Below, in pieces: positions 1 through 13,499 of a stretch of 64,000 bases of DNA (positions are counted from its first letter, which is position 1; every line of letters starts with the position of its first letter). The stretch comes from Physcia stellaris (Eukaryota; Ascomycota; Lecanoromycetes; Caliciales; Physciaceae), in assembly GCA_018902385.1 (NCBI GenBank), contig JABSSW010000046.1, forward strand, positions 260,258-324,257, in the 5' to 3' direction. The position numbers were made by a program, and so were the translations under genes. Under the pieces are notes generated by a model. That model had not been told where the DNA came from. It saw only the letters and a list, made by a program, of their open reading frames with translations, and ran no database searches.

Positions 1-179
1 TATAAAATATACATTTTTATTTTTTTGCGTTGAAATTTTTCAACGTGTGATTGTTTCATTTTCAATCAATTTCGAAAAAATTTAACGAGAATTAACATGA
101 TTCAGAATTTCAAAATTCGATTATCGTTTGATGTTCACATTTCGAATAATTGAATTATACAAAATTTTAATTTTCAATC

Positions 180-830
180 GATTCGAAAACGTTCGTGTTC
201 GTAACATTCAAATTTTAACGATTCAATCATCGCATGTTGTCAATAATACGATTAACGAAAAAACGCAAAAACATTGAAATTTGCATGCATATCATGCAAA
301 TTTTTCAATCGAATCGTTGTCATAATTCATGAATATTGAAAATTCGAATGATCGAAATTTCAGAATTTCATTTGCGATTTCAAATTTCGAAAATTTCAAT
401 TTATTCAAAATCATCGATTCAAAATGTTCAATCGAATCGAAAACGATCGTATTCGCATATTTAAAATTCGAAAATTTGATTATCGCATGATGATAAACGC
501 AAAAAAATTGAAATTTGCATGAATATCAATCGAATTTCACAATCGAATCGTTGTCATAATTCATACATATTCAAATTCGAATGATCGAATTTTCAAAATT
601 TCATTTGAAAATTCAAATTTCAACGTTTTTGTTCATTCAGAATCATCGATTCAAAATGTTCAATTCGTTTCAAAACGATCGTATTCGCATATTTAAAATT
701 CGAAAATTTGATCATCGTATGATGTTAAAAATGCAATTGACGTCGATGCGTAAAACGATTGAAAATTACAAAATTATCAATCGAATTTTTCAACAAAATC
801 GTTGTGAAATTTGATGCATGTTCACGATCG
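180..830 (+). repeat. About three tandem units of roughly 230-255 bp in the Helitron 5' part
   Basis: Similar blocks begin near 180, 434 and 666, each opening with a TCGAAAACGWTCG-like stretch and continuing through matching AT-rich text. The corresponding part of the other copy, near 47920-48130, shows one clear unit. The unit number therefore differs between copies, as expected of a subterminal minisatellite. No coding role is visible. Confidence 0.55.
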
Positions 831-1125
831 TGATTTAACAAACATTTAAATTTCAACATAAATCATCAAAATTCGAATGTTCACGTTATTCAATATCACG
901 AAATTCAATCGTCAATATCGAATATATAAATTTTTGCTTTTGTTTTTTTTTTCAGTTTTTGTCATTCAAATAAAATTATTAATTATTTTTCGTAATTTAC
1001 ATTTTTTTTTTCGTTGCATAAATTTGTTTTTTGATAATTTTAATTTTTTCAAATTTCATATTATGCGTTTTTTTATCGTCGAAAAAATTGACGATCAAAT
1101 TCAAATGAAAAAAAAATTTCGCAAA

Positions 1126-1323
1126 TATTGAAAAAATCATGAATGATTATCATTTTATTGTTTTGAATTTCGTTTTTTTAGTAAATTACATGCAAATGAA
1201 AACACAAAAAATGTGCGAATGTCAAGACATTAATTTCAACAAAAACGCATTAGTTTTTTTTTCGTTAAATTATATCAATTGAATTCTGATTATAACACAT
1301 TTGCGAAAACTGTATTTTCAACA
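1126..1323. repeat. Left LTR of the island 1 LTR element
   Basis: First of two near-identical terminal direct repeats. It follows the GCAAA target duplication and ends in CAACA. Confidence 0.8.
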
Positions 1324-3421
1324 TTTTTTTACAGCAATCGTTTGTGTCATCTGTTCTGTATTTTAACGAGTTCAGTTTGAAATTTTCGTGCAAATTTTCT
1401 CAACGACGTAATTTCTGAAACTCTTTCAACGATATGATTTTCTCAACGATACGTTGTTTGAAACTTTCGAACAAATTTTTTCAATGCGATGAATTCGATG
1501 CGAAGATTGTAAAATCGAACGAATCGAAATTCGATAATCTATTGATTTCACATATGACGTAAAATCGATTTGTAAAACGTGCGATCGAACATTTGAAAAA
1601 TTACGACGTTCTGAATGTTTCGACGAGATGAAACATCGATGTGAAATCTGATATCTGAAATTTGTTAAAAGATACATCATGAAACAAATATTTTATGTTT
1701 GAGTTTTGCGATGACGAACGAGAATGCAAATCACATCATGTAACATCATTGTGAATTTCAGAATTTTCAAACATTGTTTGCGACATCAATGATCGAATAT
1801 TCATGCAATTTGACTGTCGAAAGTTCATAGAATATGTCAACGATGTGAATCAGACAGAAAATGATCGAGAAATCGATAAGAAAAATAATGCATCGAATGC
1901 GAGCAAATTTTTGCGAACATACATCGATGCAAAAAGTGCAAATTCGAACTTTTCTGACGTGACTAAAATTTGTCAAAGAATCAAATCGATTAATATGCGA
2001 AAAGATCAGATATTTTCAACATTATTTGTTCTTCTTGATCGATTCTTGAATTCTTGATCGAATTTCTGTTCTTTTTGCAAAATCGAGATGTAATGATTGC
2101 ATAATACGTTTTTTCGAAACGATACTATGTGACTTCATAGTTGTATCTGTACAGTACGCTTTTTCGAAACGATATTATTTGATTTCATCGAGTTTCGAAT
2201 GTGTAATGATTGAATAATACGCTTTTTCGAAACGATACAATTTAATTTGTTTTTTTTCTTCTAACAACTGTTCGTACAGTACGTCAAATACGACGACTGT
2301 ATTCATTTTTTTTCTCGTATTTATCGGACGACTAAGTCTCAAAAATAATAAAGAAAAAAATCATAATTAGTCGTGTTAAATCAAGACGAAATCACAACAA
2401 AGATAAGTTTTTACACATTCGTGAAACAATAAAACAAAGCATACAAATTTAAAGCTTTTTCAAATCGAAATAGAACGAAAGAAACGAAATATCGAATTCA
2501 TTAAAACAACAACTTTTATGTTTTTTCAGATCATGATCGATCAACGATTAATAGAATGAAATGAGCGAACAAACAAACAAACAAACAACATGTTTTAACT
2601 TTTTCAAAGTAATGATTTCAAGAAGGTCAATACTTTCTCAAAGTAGAGCGAAAAGAAGCAAAATTTCAATAACGCTATTTCATGAATATTTCATTGTTTT
2701 CAACTCTGAAGACATTTGACATGACTCAATCGATAAATCGATAGATGACAGAGCGCTCTTGACAATGTCTGCAAACAGAAAATGAACGAGAAATCATTGA
2801 AAATCGAAAAATAGAACGAAACGAACGAGATCAGATAGATGAGATCGATGAGAAGATCGAAAATTGACGCGAAACGTTTTCGCGAACATGTATTGATTCA
2901 AATGCTTCGAATTTGATCGATTTGAAAACAAATGTGATCATCGCATGAAAGTATGACGTGATGCGACTTTGTATGAAGTCAGAAATTCTAAAACTGTTTC
3001 TGTCAAAAGTTTTTTGAAGATAACGAACGCATTTGATGTCGTTGCAAATCAAATGAATTCGATTTCTCAGCGAACATGTGATACAGATCGTTCACGATGA
3101 GATAGAATCTCGATGTAGAAATTCGAGACGAAGTAAACGAACAAGCAGAGTTTGCATTTTTCAACGATTTGCACATCGATTTGGATGTCGCAATCGGGAG
3201 ACGAGAGAATTTCGATGCAATAATTGAACGTGATGCTATTTCTGTTCAAGATATCGATTTCTTTGATGTTGCAATCGACAAGAATTCTGATGAAAATTCT
3301 GAAGAAATAACTGATGATTCGATTATTGATTTCGACGATACGCTCTCTGAACGCTCGCGTACAAGTTCTGATGTAAACATCGAGAGAGACAAGATTTTCG
3401 ATGACGTTGAAAATGAGAAAA

Positions 3422-3706
3422 TTACCGATCGAGATGACGAAAAGATGAGACAGAAAAAGTAAATGATTTCGATTCGAAAACAAATGAAACAGCGAATTCA
3501 ACAGACTGTTGAACAGACGTCGATTTCGACTTTTTTGCATGACGAGTACGAATATGTTCATGCAACTTGATGTTGTTGTCGAATTTAATCGAATGTTTGC
3601 AACGTTTGCACGTAAATTTTTTTGTTCGTTTTTTGACTAGACGAGCTTTTTTTTTTTGTTTTGTCAATTGTTTCATTTCTTTTTTGAGTTTGTTCTTGAT
3701 CTTCAA
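3422..3706 (-). pseudogene. C2H2-like finger ORF remnant inside the LTR element
   Basis: The minus strand encodes a Lys-rich stretch with CKRC followed by a HEHIRTRH-type histidine pair, a C2H2-like finger. I recall such finger ORFs from repeated elements in ascomycetes, but cannot verify that here. It is part of a decayed LTR element and is treated as a fossil. Confidence 0.4.
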
Positions 3707-4311
3707 CTCATGTTTTCGTAAATGATAACTCTTTTGTGTTTTTTTCGCTTGAATGAATCAACTGCATCGCAAAGTCTTAGCATTTTCAGTCAGATGCATG
3801 TTATACAGCGTTTTCAGATTTTGCGTCATTGAGTGATCATCAGATACGTGATCGCAAAGAACAAACGAAAAAACTAAAAAATCAAATGCGAAAATGATCG
3901 CAAAAATCGTCATTCTGACTGAGTGATAAATAGATTTCGCGTAGAAATTCGAGTAAATATACGCGAATTCGTAAGATAAAATCGATAAATAAACGAATTC
4001 GCGAAAAATTCGTGAGAAATTCGCGAAGAATATGCAGATAAATCGAATTCGTAAGATGAATAAATGTTATCGATGTAATTGAGAACGTATTGAATGTATT
4101 ATGTATCAAGATACTGAATGTTGTCAATGCAATTGAGTCAATTCTGATTTAACAAAACTGAATATTTCATTGAGTTGATATTGTTGTTGTATTGCAAATT
4201 TGCTGTATTGCGTGCGACTAATTACTATTGTTCATGACGTGCTTCGACATGCTATTGCTGTAACTGATATTAAATGTAATAGCGAAAATTATTAACTCGA
4301 TTTTCATAATC

Positions 4312-4509
4312 TATTGAAAAAATCATGAGTGATTATCATTCTATTGTTTTGAATTTCGTTTTTTTAATAAGTTACATGCAGATGAAAACACAAGAAATGT
4401 GCGAATGTCAAGACACTAGTTTCAACAAAAACGCATTAATTTTTTTTTCGTCAAATTATATCAATTAAATTCTGATTGCAACACATTTGCGAAAATTGTA
4501 TTTTCAACA
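4312..4509. repeat. Right LTR of the island 1 LTR element
   Basis: Second terminal direct repeat, followed by the GCAAA target duplication at 4510-4514, after which the Helitron sequence resumes. Confidence 0.8.
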
Positions 4510-6482
4510 GCAAAATCGAAATCATTTACACACAAAAATGAAAAAAAACAAAAAATCGTGAATTCATTTTATTGACAAAATGATAAATTCGTTATCGAAT
4601 TCGAAAACATTTATTTATTGAACGACGAAATGTTGCTGAAAATCAATTTTTTTTATTAAATTTGATTTTTATCGTGTATTTTTGTCGTCATGTTTGTTTA
4701 TTTTTTCATTTTTTTTTTCATTCGACGATTTTCATTCACGATTTTACAACAATTGTTCAAATTGAATTTATGATGAACGAATGTGTGCGAATGATGTATT
4801 TTGTTGTTTTTAAAAATGACAAAATATCGATTTTCACAAATTAATAAAAAATTTATGATTTCGATCGTGACGATCAGAAAAAGAAAAATGTCACGCAAAT
4901 CAATGTTTTTATTCAATTTTTTTGAAAATTTTATTAATCGATTGTTCAACAAACGTTGTTTTTTATGTATTATCATAATTCAAAAAAATATATTTACAAA
5001 AACGTTTATTTCGACGACAACAGAAATTTTTTTGTTGACAAAATCGTAAACATAACAATCATTTATATTGTTCAACAAAATACAAATGATTAATGTTCAT
5101 TTTTTTTTATGTCGATTTTTAATCAATTGTTTCGTGATTTAATTTTCGTTAAAATAATCAATTTGAATTTTATCGATTTGTCAATTCGTTTGTCGACGAC
5201 GATTTCAAAAAATTTTGTTAAAAATCGTTTAATCACGACAATATTTATTTTCGAACGTTCGATTTTTTCAAATTTTTTTTCATCACAAATTTTTTCGTTC
5301 GATTCGTTTTTCAAAATCTCGTTTACATCGATGAATTTTTTCATGAAATTTGTCGCAATGCGAATTTAACAATTTTTTTCAACATTTCATATGTTTCAAA
5401 CATCGATCGAAAATGATGACAATTCGCAAACAATAATTTTCGACGATTCAATTTTCGTGAAATTGAATTTCGAAATTGCGATTGCGAAAACGATTGTCGA
5501 AAATGAACAAAACGAAATTTTTTCGAAAAAAAAAAATCAAACGTGATAAAAAGAAAACGATTTGAACGATCATGACGAACGATATAATATTGCAAAATCG
5601 ATCAACAACGAATTACAAATTTCAAATGATTTTTTTTGCAAAATGAAAATCACAAACGATCATAATATCGATTTGATTTAACATTTATTTTTTTGATAAT
5701 GCGCAAATTAAACGTGATTTTCTGTATTGATTTTTGTTGTTTCATTTCATTTAATTTTTCGAATAAAACACAATAAATTTTTTAACAATTTTTTCAATTA
5801 AATTTCGTCAAAATTGAAAAAAAATCATTTTTGTCATCAATAATTTTCGCATGATTATTTTTTTAAATCGTCGTCATTTTCAAATTCGATTATTGATGTT
5901 CGTATAAAGTTTCATATTTCAAAAATAATTTTGATATTCATTATATTTGTCATAACGATTATTGAAATCAAATTTTCATCACGTGACGTTTCAAACTAAT
6001 GAAAACATTTCATCTTTTCATTTTTCAGAAAATTTTTTTTTTTTTCATGTTTCATCACAATTGCAACAAAACAACGTTAAATATTTATCGTGAAATATTT
6101 TTTCATTCGTATTATTGTTTTTTCTTTTTCGAAAAACAAGTCAAATAAATTTGTCAAATTTGTATAAAATTTCAAATTTTCTGTTTTGAAATTGAACGCA
6201 TTTTTTCGTTTTTTCGATTTGTTCGAATCAATATTTATTTTTCGAATTGTTTACGATCATTCAATTGATCATCATCGTCGAATTTTTGCTTTCAATATTT
6301 TTTTGTAACATCAAATTTTTTCGTACAATCGATATCAAACAGTTTGTCAATTCAAATAAATCAACGATAATAAATTACAATTTGATTATTTTTCGTTGTC
6401 AATTGTGAAAAAATTCTTTTTTATTTTCGTTGCATCGTTTCAATGAGTTTATTTTTTTAACATTCAATTTATTTAAATTATC

Positions 6483-9400
6483 ATGAATATTATCGAAAAG
6501 TCGAATTTCACGATCGCGATTTATAATATCAAAATTGCGATCAGAAATTTCAACATTGAAAACGTGATTCAAATTCAACGAAAAAAACGTTACGTTTGCA
6601 ATACATGTGAAACAAACTTCAATACAAACAACAATAAAACAAAACATTTTTCGATTCATACAAACAATCGTTTTTGAAAATGTCAACATTGCAATCGTTT
6701 TTTTCGACGACAAAATTATTTGAATCGATATTTAACAATTCATCGCAAAACAAACATGATGTCGAAAATCATCGTTTTCAACAAAATTGTTTATGTTTCA
6801 AATATTGACGTTTTTGTTTCACAATTTTATTTGCAACATATTGTATTTCAAAAATTGTTGCATGAATTTCGAACAATTCACAATCGTCGTTTTTTCAAAA
6901 CTTTTTGTTCGTTTTGCGACATTTTCATATTTTTTGACGAAACGAAATGATTTGTTTTCGATCAAAACGTGAAATACGATTTTTATTTGATTTTTCGTCA
7001 ATTTTTGCATTATAAATTTGATGAAAACGATGATCGATTCGTATTCGTATGCGTTCAATGTCAAAAAAATTCACGAATTATGTTTCAAATAGAATTTTGA
7101 TTTGACGAAATAATGTTTTTATTTCATCGATCGAGAATTTTTTTATCGTTTTTGAAATTGATGACAAATTTGAAAAAAACACAAAACGTTGACGATGTTC
7201 GAAACAATTGAATCATTTACAAAATCGTTTCAAATATGTCGTCATGACGAGATTTGAAAATATTGATTCACGTTTTTATTAAAATTTCATGTACGTGTTC
7301 AAGAATTCACGAACGTTGATTTTTTATTCGAAAATTATCGAAAATTTTTTTCAATCGTTTTTTCAAATTTTTGATAAAAATCAAAATGTCGAAAATTTAA
7401 CGATTGCGACAAATTGATTGAAAATTCATAATCGATTTTTGAAAAATTATATCATTTTCGTTATCGACATTTTCATTGTAAAATTTTTCATTTTCGAAAC
7501 TTTCGATTCAAACGAAAAAAAATCGTATCACAAATTCGATTTTATTGTAAACGTCGATTAATATAATTCGAAAACACACGACGAGAATTTTCGTTTCAAT
7601 CGATTTTTTGAAAAACAAAACATGATCAACGACGATCGTTGATATTTCAAAAATAATAAAAGTTTAAAAATTCGAATATTTTTTTGATTTTATTTTTATG
7701 AAATCGAGCATTTTCGTAAAAAGAAAAATTTTTATTTCAAAACGTTTTTCAAAAACGCACAATACAAATTGAATTGAAACGTTTCGCATTTTCGTGACGA
7801 TCATTATTGAACAACATAAATGTACATAAAAATCGAATCATTTCGCATTTTTCAAAACACAAACAAATTGATAATCGAACGAAAAAAACGTCAAATAATC
7901 GAACGTTTTGTCACAACGAAATTGATCAAACAAAACGTTTATGAATTTTACACGATTATCAACGAAAATTTAACGATCATCATTTTCGTTCAATTACGAA
8001 TCGATTTTATTTATTGAATACAAATCGAACAAAAAATTAACATCATCATGAAAACAACATGCAAATTTCATTTGTTTTTGACAACGATTTTTTTCGAAAA
8101 ATGATTTGAATACGTCGAGATTTTCGCTAATACAAACAATCGAAATATTATTTCAAATAATCGATTTTGAAAAATTGTAATATATTATCATTTTCGATGA
8201 AAAATATTTAAAATTTATTTTTTGCGCAATTCAAAAATATTCGATTTCGAAAAATTCGAAAAAATGATAAAACGAATAAAATTTCAATTGAAAAACGTCA
8301 TTCATATTCATGTTTTATTTTGAATTCAAAAATCGATATTCGAAATGATTGTCGAAAACTTCATACGAACAAATGTTTCGAATAAAAAAAAAATTTTGAA
8401 TTACGCGTTTTAGTCGTGAAACATCAAATTCACACGTGTCGTTTCGATATGTGTCGCAAAAATTTGATCATCGAATTTCGATATAAAATTGAATTTTTTC
8501 AATCATTATCGTTCGTGATTGAAATCGTGAACGACGACAATCGTTACATTTACAAACGATTGAAAAAGAAAAATCGTTGAATATTTTCATATAACGTTCA
8601 AATGTTTTTGATTTGAAACGCACACATGAATATTCAATATAATATCGAAATTCATTTTGTCGCGTATGTTAACAAATATGTCATCAAAATTGAATCGAAC
8701 GACATGTACAATTTGTCATTTCGTAACGTCATCAAAAAACATTTAATGATTCGTAAAATGAAATCGATGAAAATTATAATATTGATGTTAAATTACGACA
8801 TGTTTCGTTGCAACAGAATTGTGATGTATATCGATATCATTTTGTCAAAAAAACGATTGATTTTCGTGAAATTTTTTTGACAATTAAAGCGAGATTTACT
8901 CGAACAAAAAATCGATGAAAACGAAAAATTTGATTTTTTTTACAAAAATCAAATTGAAAAATATTTTGTTCGTTTTTCAAAATCGTTTTACGATCAATTA
9001 ACGTATTTCGATTATCACGCGCAATACAATTTGATTAAATCAATCGCAAAACTTGAAAATAAAATTATAAATGATGTGAAAAACGTTGTCAAAAAAAAAC
9101 AAATATGATTTTCTGATCGAACGTTTTTTTTCACATAAATTGATCAATTTAGAACATTTTAATTCGAAACATCGAACGACGTTTGATCGACGAAAAAATA
9201 TTTTTTTACGAAATATTGTTCATAATTGAATCGTGACGTACAAAAAAAAAATTCGAAAATCGATGTCAAATTTCACAATTTTTTGTTATCGTGATCATTT
9301 CATGATGTTTTATTCAAACGAATATCGAAATTTAAATTTTTAAATTACATTTCAAATAATCAAACGCGACGTAAAAATCAACATTTTTTATTTGAAAACG

Positions 9401-10762
9401 ATTCATCGTTTGTTTTTTGAAATATTCGAAATCGAAAATGAATATATACGACAAAAACTTTTTGAAATGCAAATCAAAATTCGATCGATTTCGATGTTCG
9501 ACGACAATTTAAATTTGAATGAAAATCAATATGTGACGTATCAACGCATCATAAACAATTTTTTTTCTGTCACATTTCGAGAATCGCGAAAAACAAAATT
9601 TTTCGTTACAAATTCAAAAAAACGAACAAATTTTTTTTATTGTACATTTTCGTGACGTGATGCAATAATCGTAAATTGTAAATTTTCAAAATGATTTTCA
9701 TCGAAATTGTTGCAAAAAACGTCGTAAATAAAATCATTCACAACAATTTGCACATCAATAACGTAAATAATTCAAATTATGAATCGTTGCAATTCAATAT
9801 ATTTCGTATCGAAAATTCAATGAACGATTTCAAAAAAATCAAAATTTTTATTATTAATGAAATTTTCATGATTAACAATGAAATGTTCAGTTTTGTTTCG
9901 AAATTGTTTGTCAAAATACACAAAATTTTTTTTTTTTTGAAAATTTTCATGTTATTGTGTTTGACGATTTATTGCAATTATTTTCAATTAACGAACGTCA
10001 AATTTTTCATGTTTTTGTTTGAAAAATTTTTGTTTCGTTGTTTTTGAAACGTTTTAAAAAACACGACAACGATTCAAAATTCGAACGATTTTTTGAAATT
10101 GTTCGTTTTGACAATATCACAAACGAAATCATGAATATATTTTATCGACGAAAACAGAAATTTCGAATCGATAATTTTATTCATAAATGTATTTTTTTTC
10201 ATTTTCGCAAAAACGAAATATTGCGTTTCAACGCGTTATTGTTGAAAAAAATTTGCAATTCATTTGTTATCGTTCACAAAATTTCAAATAAAAAACGCGA
10301 TCGAAATTTGTTCGAATCAATTCACAAATATTTCGTCAAAAAAAACAATTTGCTCAATGAAATAATGATCGTTTTTGAAATTCGAATGATATTTTTAAAA
10401 AATAATTTCATAAATCGAAACATAATCAACGACAATTGTAATTTAATCATCAAAATGAATGACAAAAATTATTTTATCGTAATTTTTTCAATAATCGAAC
10501 GTATAAAAATTAAATTTTTTTCATATTCGTTACAACGTGATTGATATCAATCATTTAAAAATTGTATGTGATTTTTTACATCGATTACAAAACGTTGTAT
10601 GATGTGTTTTATAATCGAATTCAATTTTCAATTTTGAACGTTTTTGTTTTGATCGTTCATAAAATTCAATCGCTAACAATGACGAACATATCGATAAATT
10701 TTGACAATAATATGTTCGTCGCAAAACATGTTTACATCGCATTGAATAAAACGCAACGATAA
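6483..10762 (+). pseudogene. Helitron Rep/helicase gene remnant, copy 1
   Basis: Pieces of one large Helitron protein in order. Two C2H2 fingers (CNTC and, after a stop, CQHC with a His pair) lie at 6483-6760. A Rep-like region at 8343-8880 has a YVNKYV motif, the place of the Rep Tyr/Lys motif, and ends YDMFRCNRIVMYID, matching the segment just before the helicase in other Helitrons. PIF1-type helicase pieces follow at 9691-10762: a Walker-B-like IINEIFMINNEM, and a C-terminal VHKIQSLTMTNISINFDNN that corresponds to the family's VHKTQGLTLP motif. Pro, Gly and Trp are nearly absent and the frame changes more than once, so this gene is dead. Frames and order match the other copy. Confidence 0.85.
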
Positions 10763-12013
10763 AATCAAATATTCATTTTTGTTTTGTGCAAAGAAATTTT
10801 TCGAATGAATCAACAAACAATAATCGAATATGAACGTTTAAAAAATATTGTCAATGAAATATATGAAATTGAAATTAACGTGATCGCATAACAATTATAT
10901 TAAATAATTTTCGTTTTTTTTTCGACACGATACGTTATAATCTTTTTTGTCGCACGACGTGTTTATTATTTTTCATGAATTTTTATTTCGAATCGAATTA
11001 TGTCAATGATACGAAAAATGTTTAAATTTTGCGAAATTTTCAGAATTAATTTTATGATCGTGACGAAAAATTGAATGTAACGAAACAAATTCGTCGTGAA
11101 ACAATTTCAGTTTGAATATTCAAAACTTTTTAAAATGTGTATATTGATGAAATTTATTCAAAATTTATGCAATGTTTCGATTTTTTATCATTATTGATAT
11201 ATTCAGCAAATATATTTCAATTTTCGTGAACTTTTATATCAAAAAATTGTAAACAATGTATAAATTTCAATTTTTAAATGTAAATACAAAATGTTCAAAT
11301 ATTTCGTTCAAATTGTTGTGAATTGAAATGATTGTGTTTGTTAAACAAAACATATTTTTTTTTTATTTTTATGCGATATTCACGTTTTGAAATTTTGCAT
11401 GTAAAAAATTCAAATCTCATTATGATTATCGTAAGTTTTTTTATTATCATTATTTTTTTTGAAATCGAATTTGTACGATTGTAATGATTTATGAAAACGA
11501 ATCACATATTTAAAATATGTAATGTTGATTTTATCGAATTCTGAATAAAACGATTTTTTTTTATCGTATTGTGATTTAATGTAAATTTTCGATTGTTTGT
11601 GTTGTTCGTATTCATTCGATCAATAATTCATTAACGTGTTTTCACGATCACATTTGATTGCAATTTAAATTTTTTTTTTATGTATCACAATGTTTAGTCA
11701 AACGAAATTTTGAATCATTTGTAAATTGTATTTTTGTTTAATTTATAAAATGTGTATTAATTGAATGAATGAATTACAATAAAACAACAATTTTCGTCAA
11801 TATTGCGCAAATAAATAAATTTGAAAATCAAAAAAAACAATTTAACAATGAAATAATTCAAATTTCGTTTTTTTTTTCGATCGTTTTCAATTAATCAATT
11901 TTTATAAAACGCGTTCGATGATTTTGCATTTTACGAATCGAATATTCGCGAATTTGACGCATTTTCAACAATTGCAAACGTTGATCATTCAAATACGCGA
12001 ATCTGTTTGAATT

Positions 12014-12703
12014 TTGAAAAATCATTGTTTTGACATCAAAAAAATCGTTAAAAATTTAATATTGTCGTTTTGCGATCGATGCGCGATCACGAAAAAAAAC
12101 AAAATCAATTTCGTTTTTTTTCGATGCGTTCAAACACGAAATCGTTTCGAAATTTGCGAAAATTGCATATTCAAATACAAAACATCGAATTGTTCATTCA
12201 ATAAATACATTCAATTTCGAATGTTTCAAATATTAAATTTTTTTCAAACTCGATGCGTGTTCAATTCGAAATCATGAAAATGATATTTCAAATTATCGTC
12301 ACAAACGTAAAATTCATTGACGAAAAAAAAAATTAAAATTTCGATCAAAAATGATGAAAATTATTTTGTCGCAAATTTGTTTTTTTCGCGACGATTATCG
12401 AACAAACATCGTCGATTGTTATTTTTAACAACGATCACGACAAATGATCGTGCGCAATTCAATGAAAACGACAACGACGACGAATTATTAAATAATCGTT
12501 CGAACGTCGTCGACGATTTATCATTATTTTTGTTTCAAAACGAAAAAAAAAACGAAAACGAAAATTTTCAATTTGAACAACATCATAACGATTACGACGA
12601 CGAATTCGATTTCGATTTCGAATTTGTTTCGAATAATGTTGTTTTTATCATCGAAAAAACAAAATCGACAAAAATATTTTTTTCAAAACGAAATAAATTT
12701 TGA
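12014..12703 (+). pseudogene. Cys-rich plus acidic ORF at Helitron 3' side, copy 1
   Basis: Two consecutive open frames (12014-12277 and 12317-12703) match those at 55995-56686 in the other copy. The first carries CDRC, then FRC, CENC and NC spaced like a small zinc-binding cluster. The second is an Asn/Asp/Glu-rich tail. The cluster recalls fungal zinc-cluster proteins but is not a perfect match. Being in both copies after the helicase, it is a standing part of this Helitron family rather than a chance capture in one copy. Function unknown. Confidence 0.5.
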
Positions 12704-13470
12704 ATTTCAATTTCACGACGATCAATCGTCGTAAAAAAAAATCTATTTTCGTTTTTTGCGTGTTTTCAATTCGAATAATGTCGTAAAATTTACGCGACGT
12801 CGAATCGAATTGTAACGAAAAACAAAACGAAAAAAAAAATTGAAAAAAAAAAAACGAAATGAAGAAATAAATATGCGCGAAAAAAAATAAAATCATGTTA
12901 TAAAAATTTTTGTATTGAAAAACGATTTCATTGCAAAAATCGTTATATACGATGTTGCAAAAAAATTCAACGATTTTTAAAAAATTGATTTTAATTTTTT
13001 TTGTCATAATCAATTTCATTGTCTGATTTTTTTTTTGATTTTTGCAAAATTCATCGAATTGATACGAATAAATGTTTTGATTCATTGATTTAACGAAAAC
13101 AAAATTTCATTATTTGAAATTCAATTGATTTTATCAAACAAATGTTTTTTCAAAATCATGTTTTGACACAAAAATTCGATAAAATGATTTTTATTGTACA
13201 TATTTTTCGTTTTTATTTTTCGAATTAATCACGTTTCAACGAATTTTTAATCAACACGAATGAATTGTACGAATATTTTTTTTTTTCATTGTAACAATCA
13301 TTGATTCAAACGTCATAATTGATACACGTCAATTGCGATCAAATTGCTTTTTTTATCGATTTTGTTTCAAATCATGATGTTGATAAAATGAAATTGATGC
13401 AAATATCGACATGAATTAATTTTATTTCGAAATGTATGAATTTTAACTTTTTGCTTTTTCTTTTTAGAAC

Positions 13471-13499
13471 GCTGTTGCATATTCAACGGCAATGTCTTG
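13471..13499 (+). other. Helitron 3' terminal hairpin and end, copy 1
   Basis: GCTGTTG (13471-13477), a 6-nt loop, then CAACGGC (13484-13490) form a 7-bp stem with one G-T pair, followed by nine bases ending in CTTG. This hairpin near the 3' end is the Helitron hallmark, although the last bases are CTTG rather than the usual CTRR. The same structure lies at 57471-57499. Confidence 0.75.

Larger units (their letters stand above)
1126..4509. mobile_element. Short LTR retrotransposon fossil inside Helitron copy 1
   Basis: Two direct repeats of about 198 bp (1126-1323 and 4312-4509) enclose about 3 kb. They are roughly 93 percent alike by eye, the differences being transitions. GCAAA lies on both outer sides (1121-1125 and 4510-4514), a 5-bp target duplication, and the second Helitron copy has the matching uninterrupted site near 48440. 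The insertion is therefore younger than the Helitron copy it sits in. The inside is short for a full element and I see no reverse transcriptase, so it is decayed or non-autonomous; the superfamily is undetermined. Confidence 0.8.
1..13499 (+). mobile_element. Helitron copy 1 (left end outside window), decayed, AT-rich island 1
   Basis: Rolling-circle DNA transposon, related along its length to the copy at 44662-57499; window base 1 corresponds to about 47765 there. Both copies hold, in order, an ORF of unknown role (5109-5596 here), a C2H2 finger region, Rep-like and PIF1-helicase-like segments, a Cys-rich ORF and the same hairpin end. The 3' end is fixed because the copies stop matching right after CTTG (13496-13499), and both are followed by T. 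CC, CT, GG and AG are almost absent, so this copy is close to saturated with C-to-T change. A short LTR element interrupts it at 1126-4509. Being cut by the window, its 5' end cannot be seen. Calling it a Helitron rests on the helicase and Rep motifs, which are clear. Confidence 0.85.

Noticed and set aside
581-8880. Many 60-100 codon open frames in island 1 read as possible small genes
   Set aside because: They lack Pro, Gly and Trp, occur on both strands, and arise from mutated transposon DNA. Only those matching transposon motifs or shared by both Helitron copies were kept.
1-13499. Ordinary CpA-directed RIP as the cause of the AT-rich islands
   Set aside because: CA and TG are abundant and TA is not raised, so the dinucleotide pattern does not fit CpA-directed RIP.
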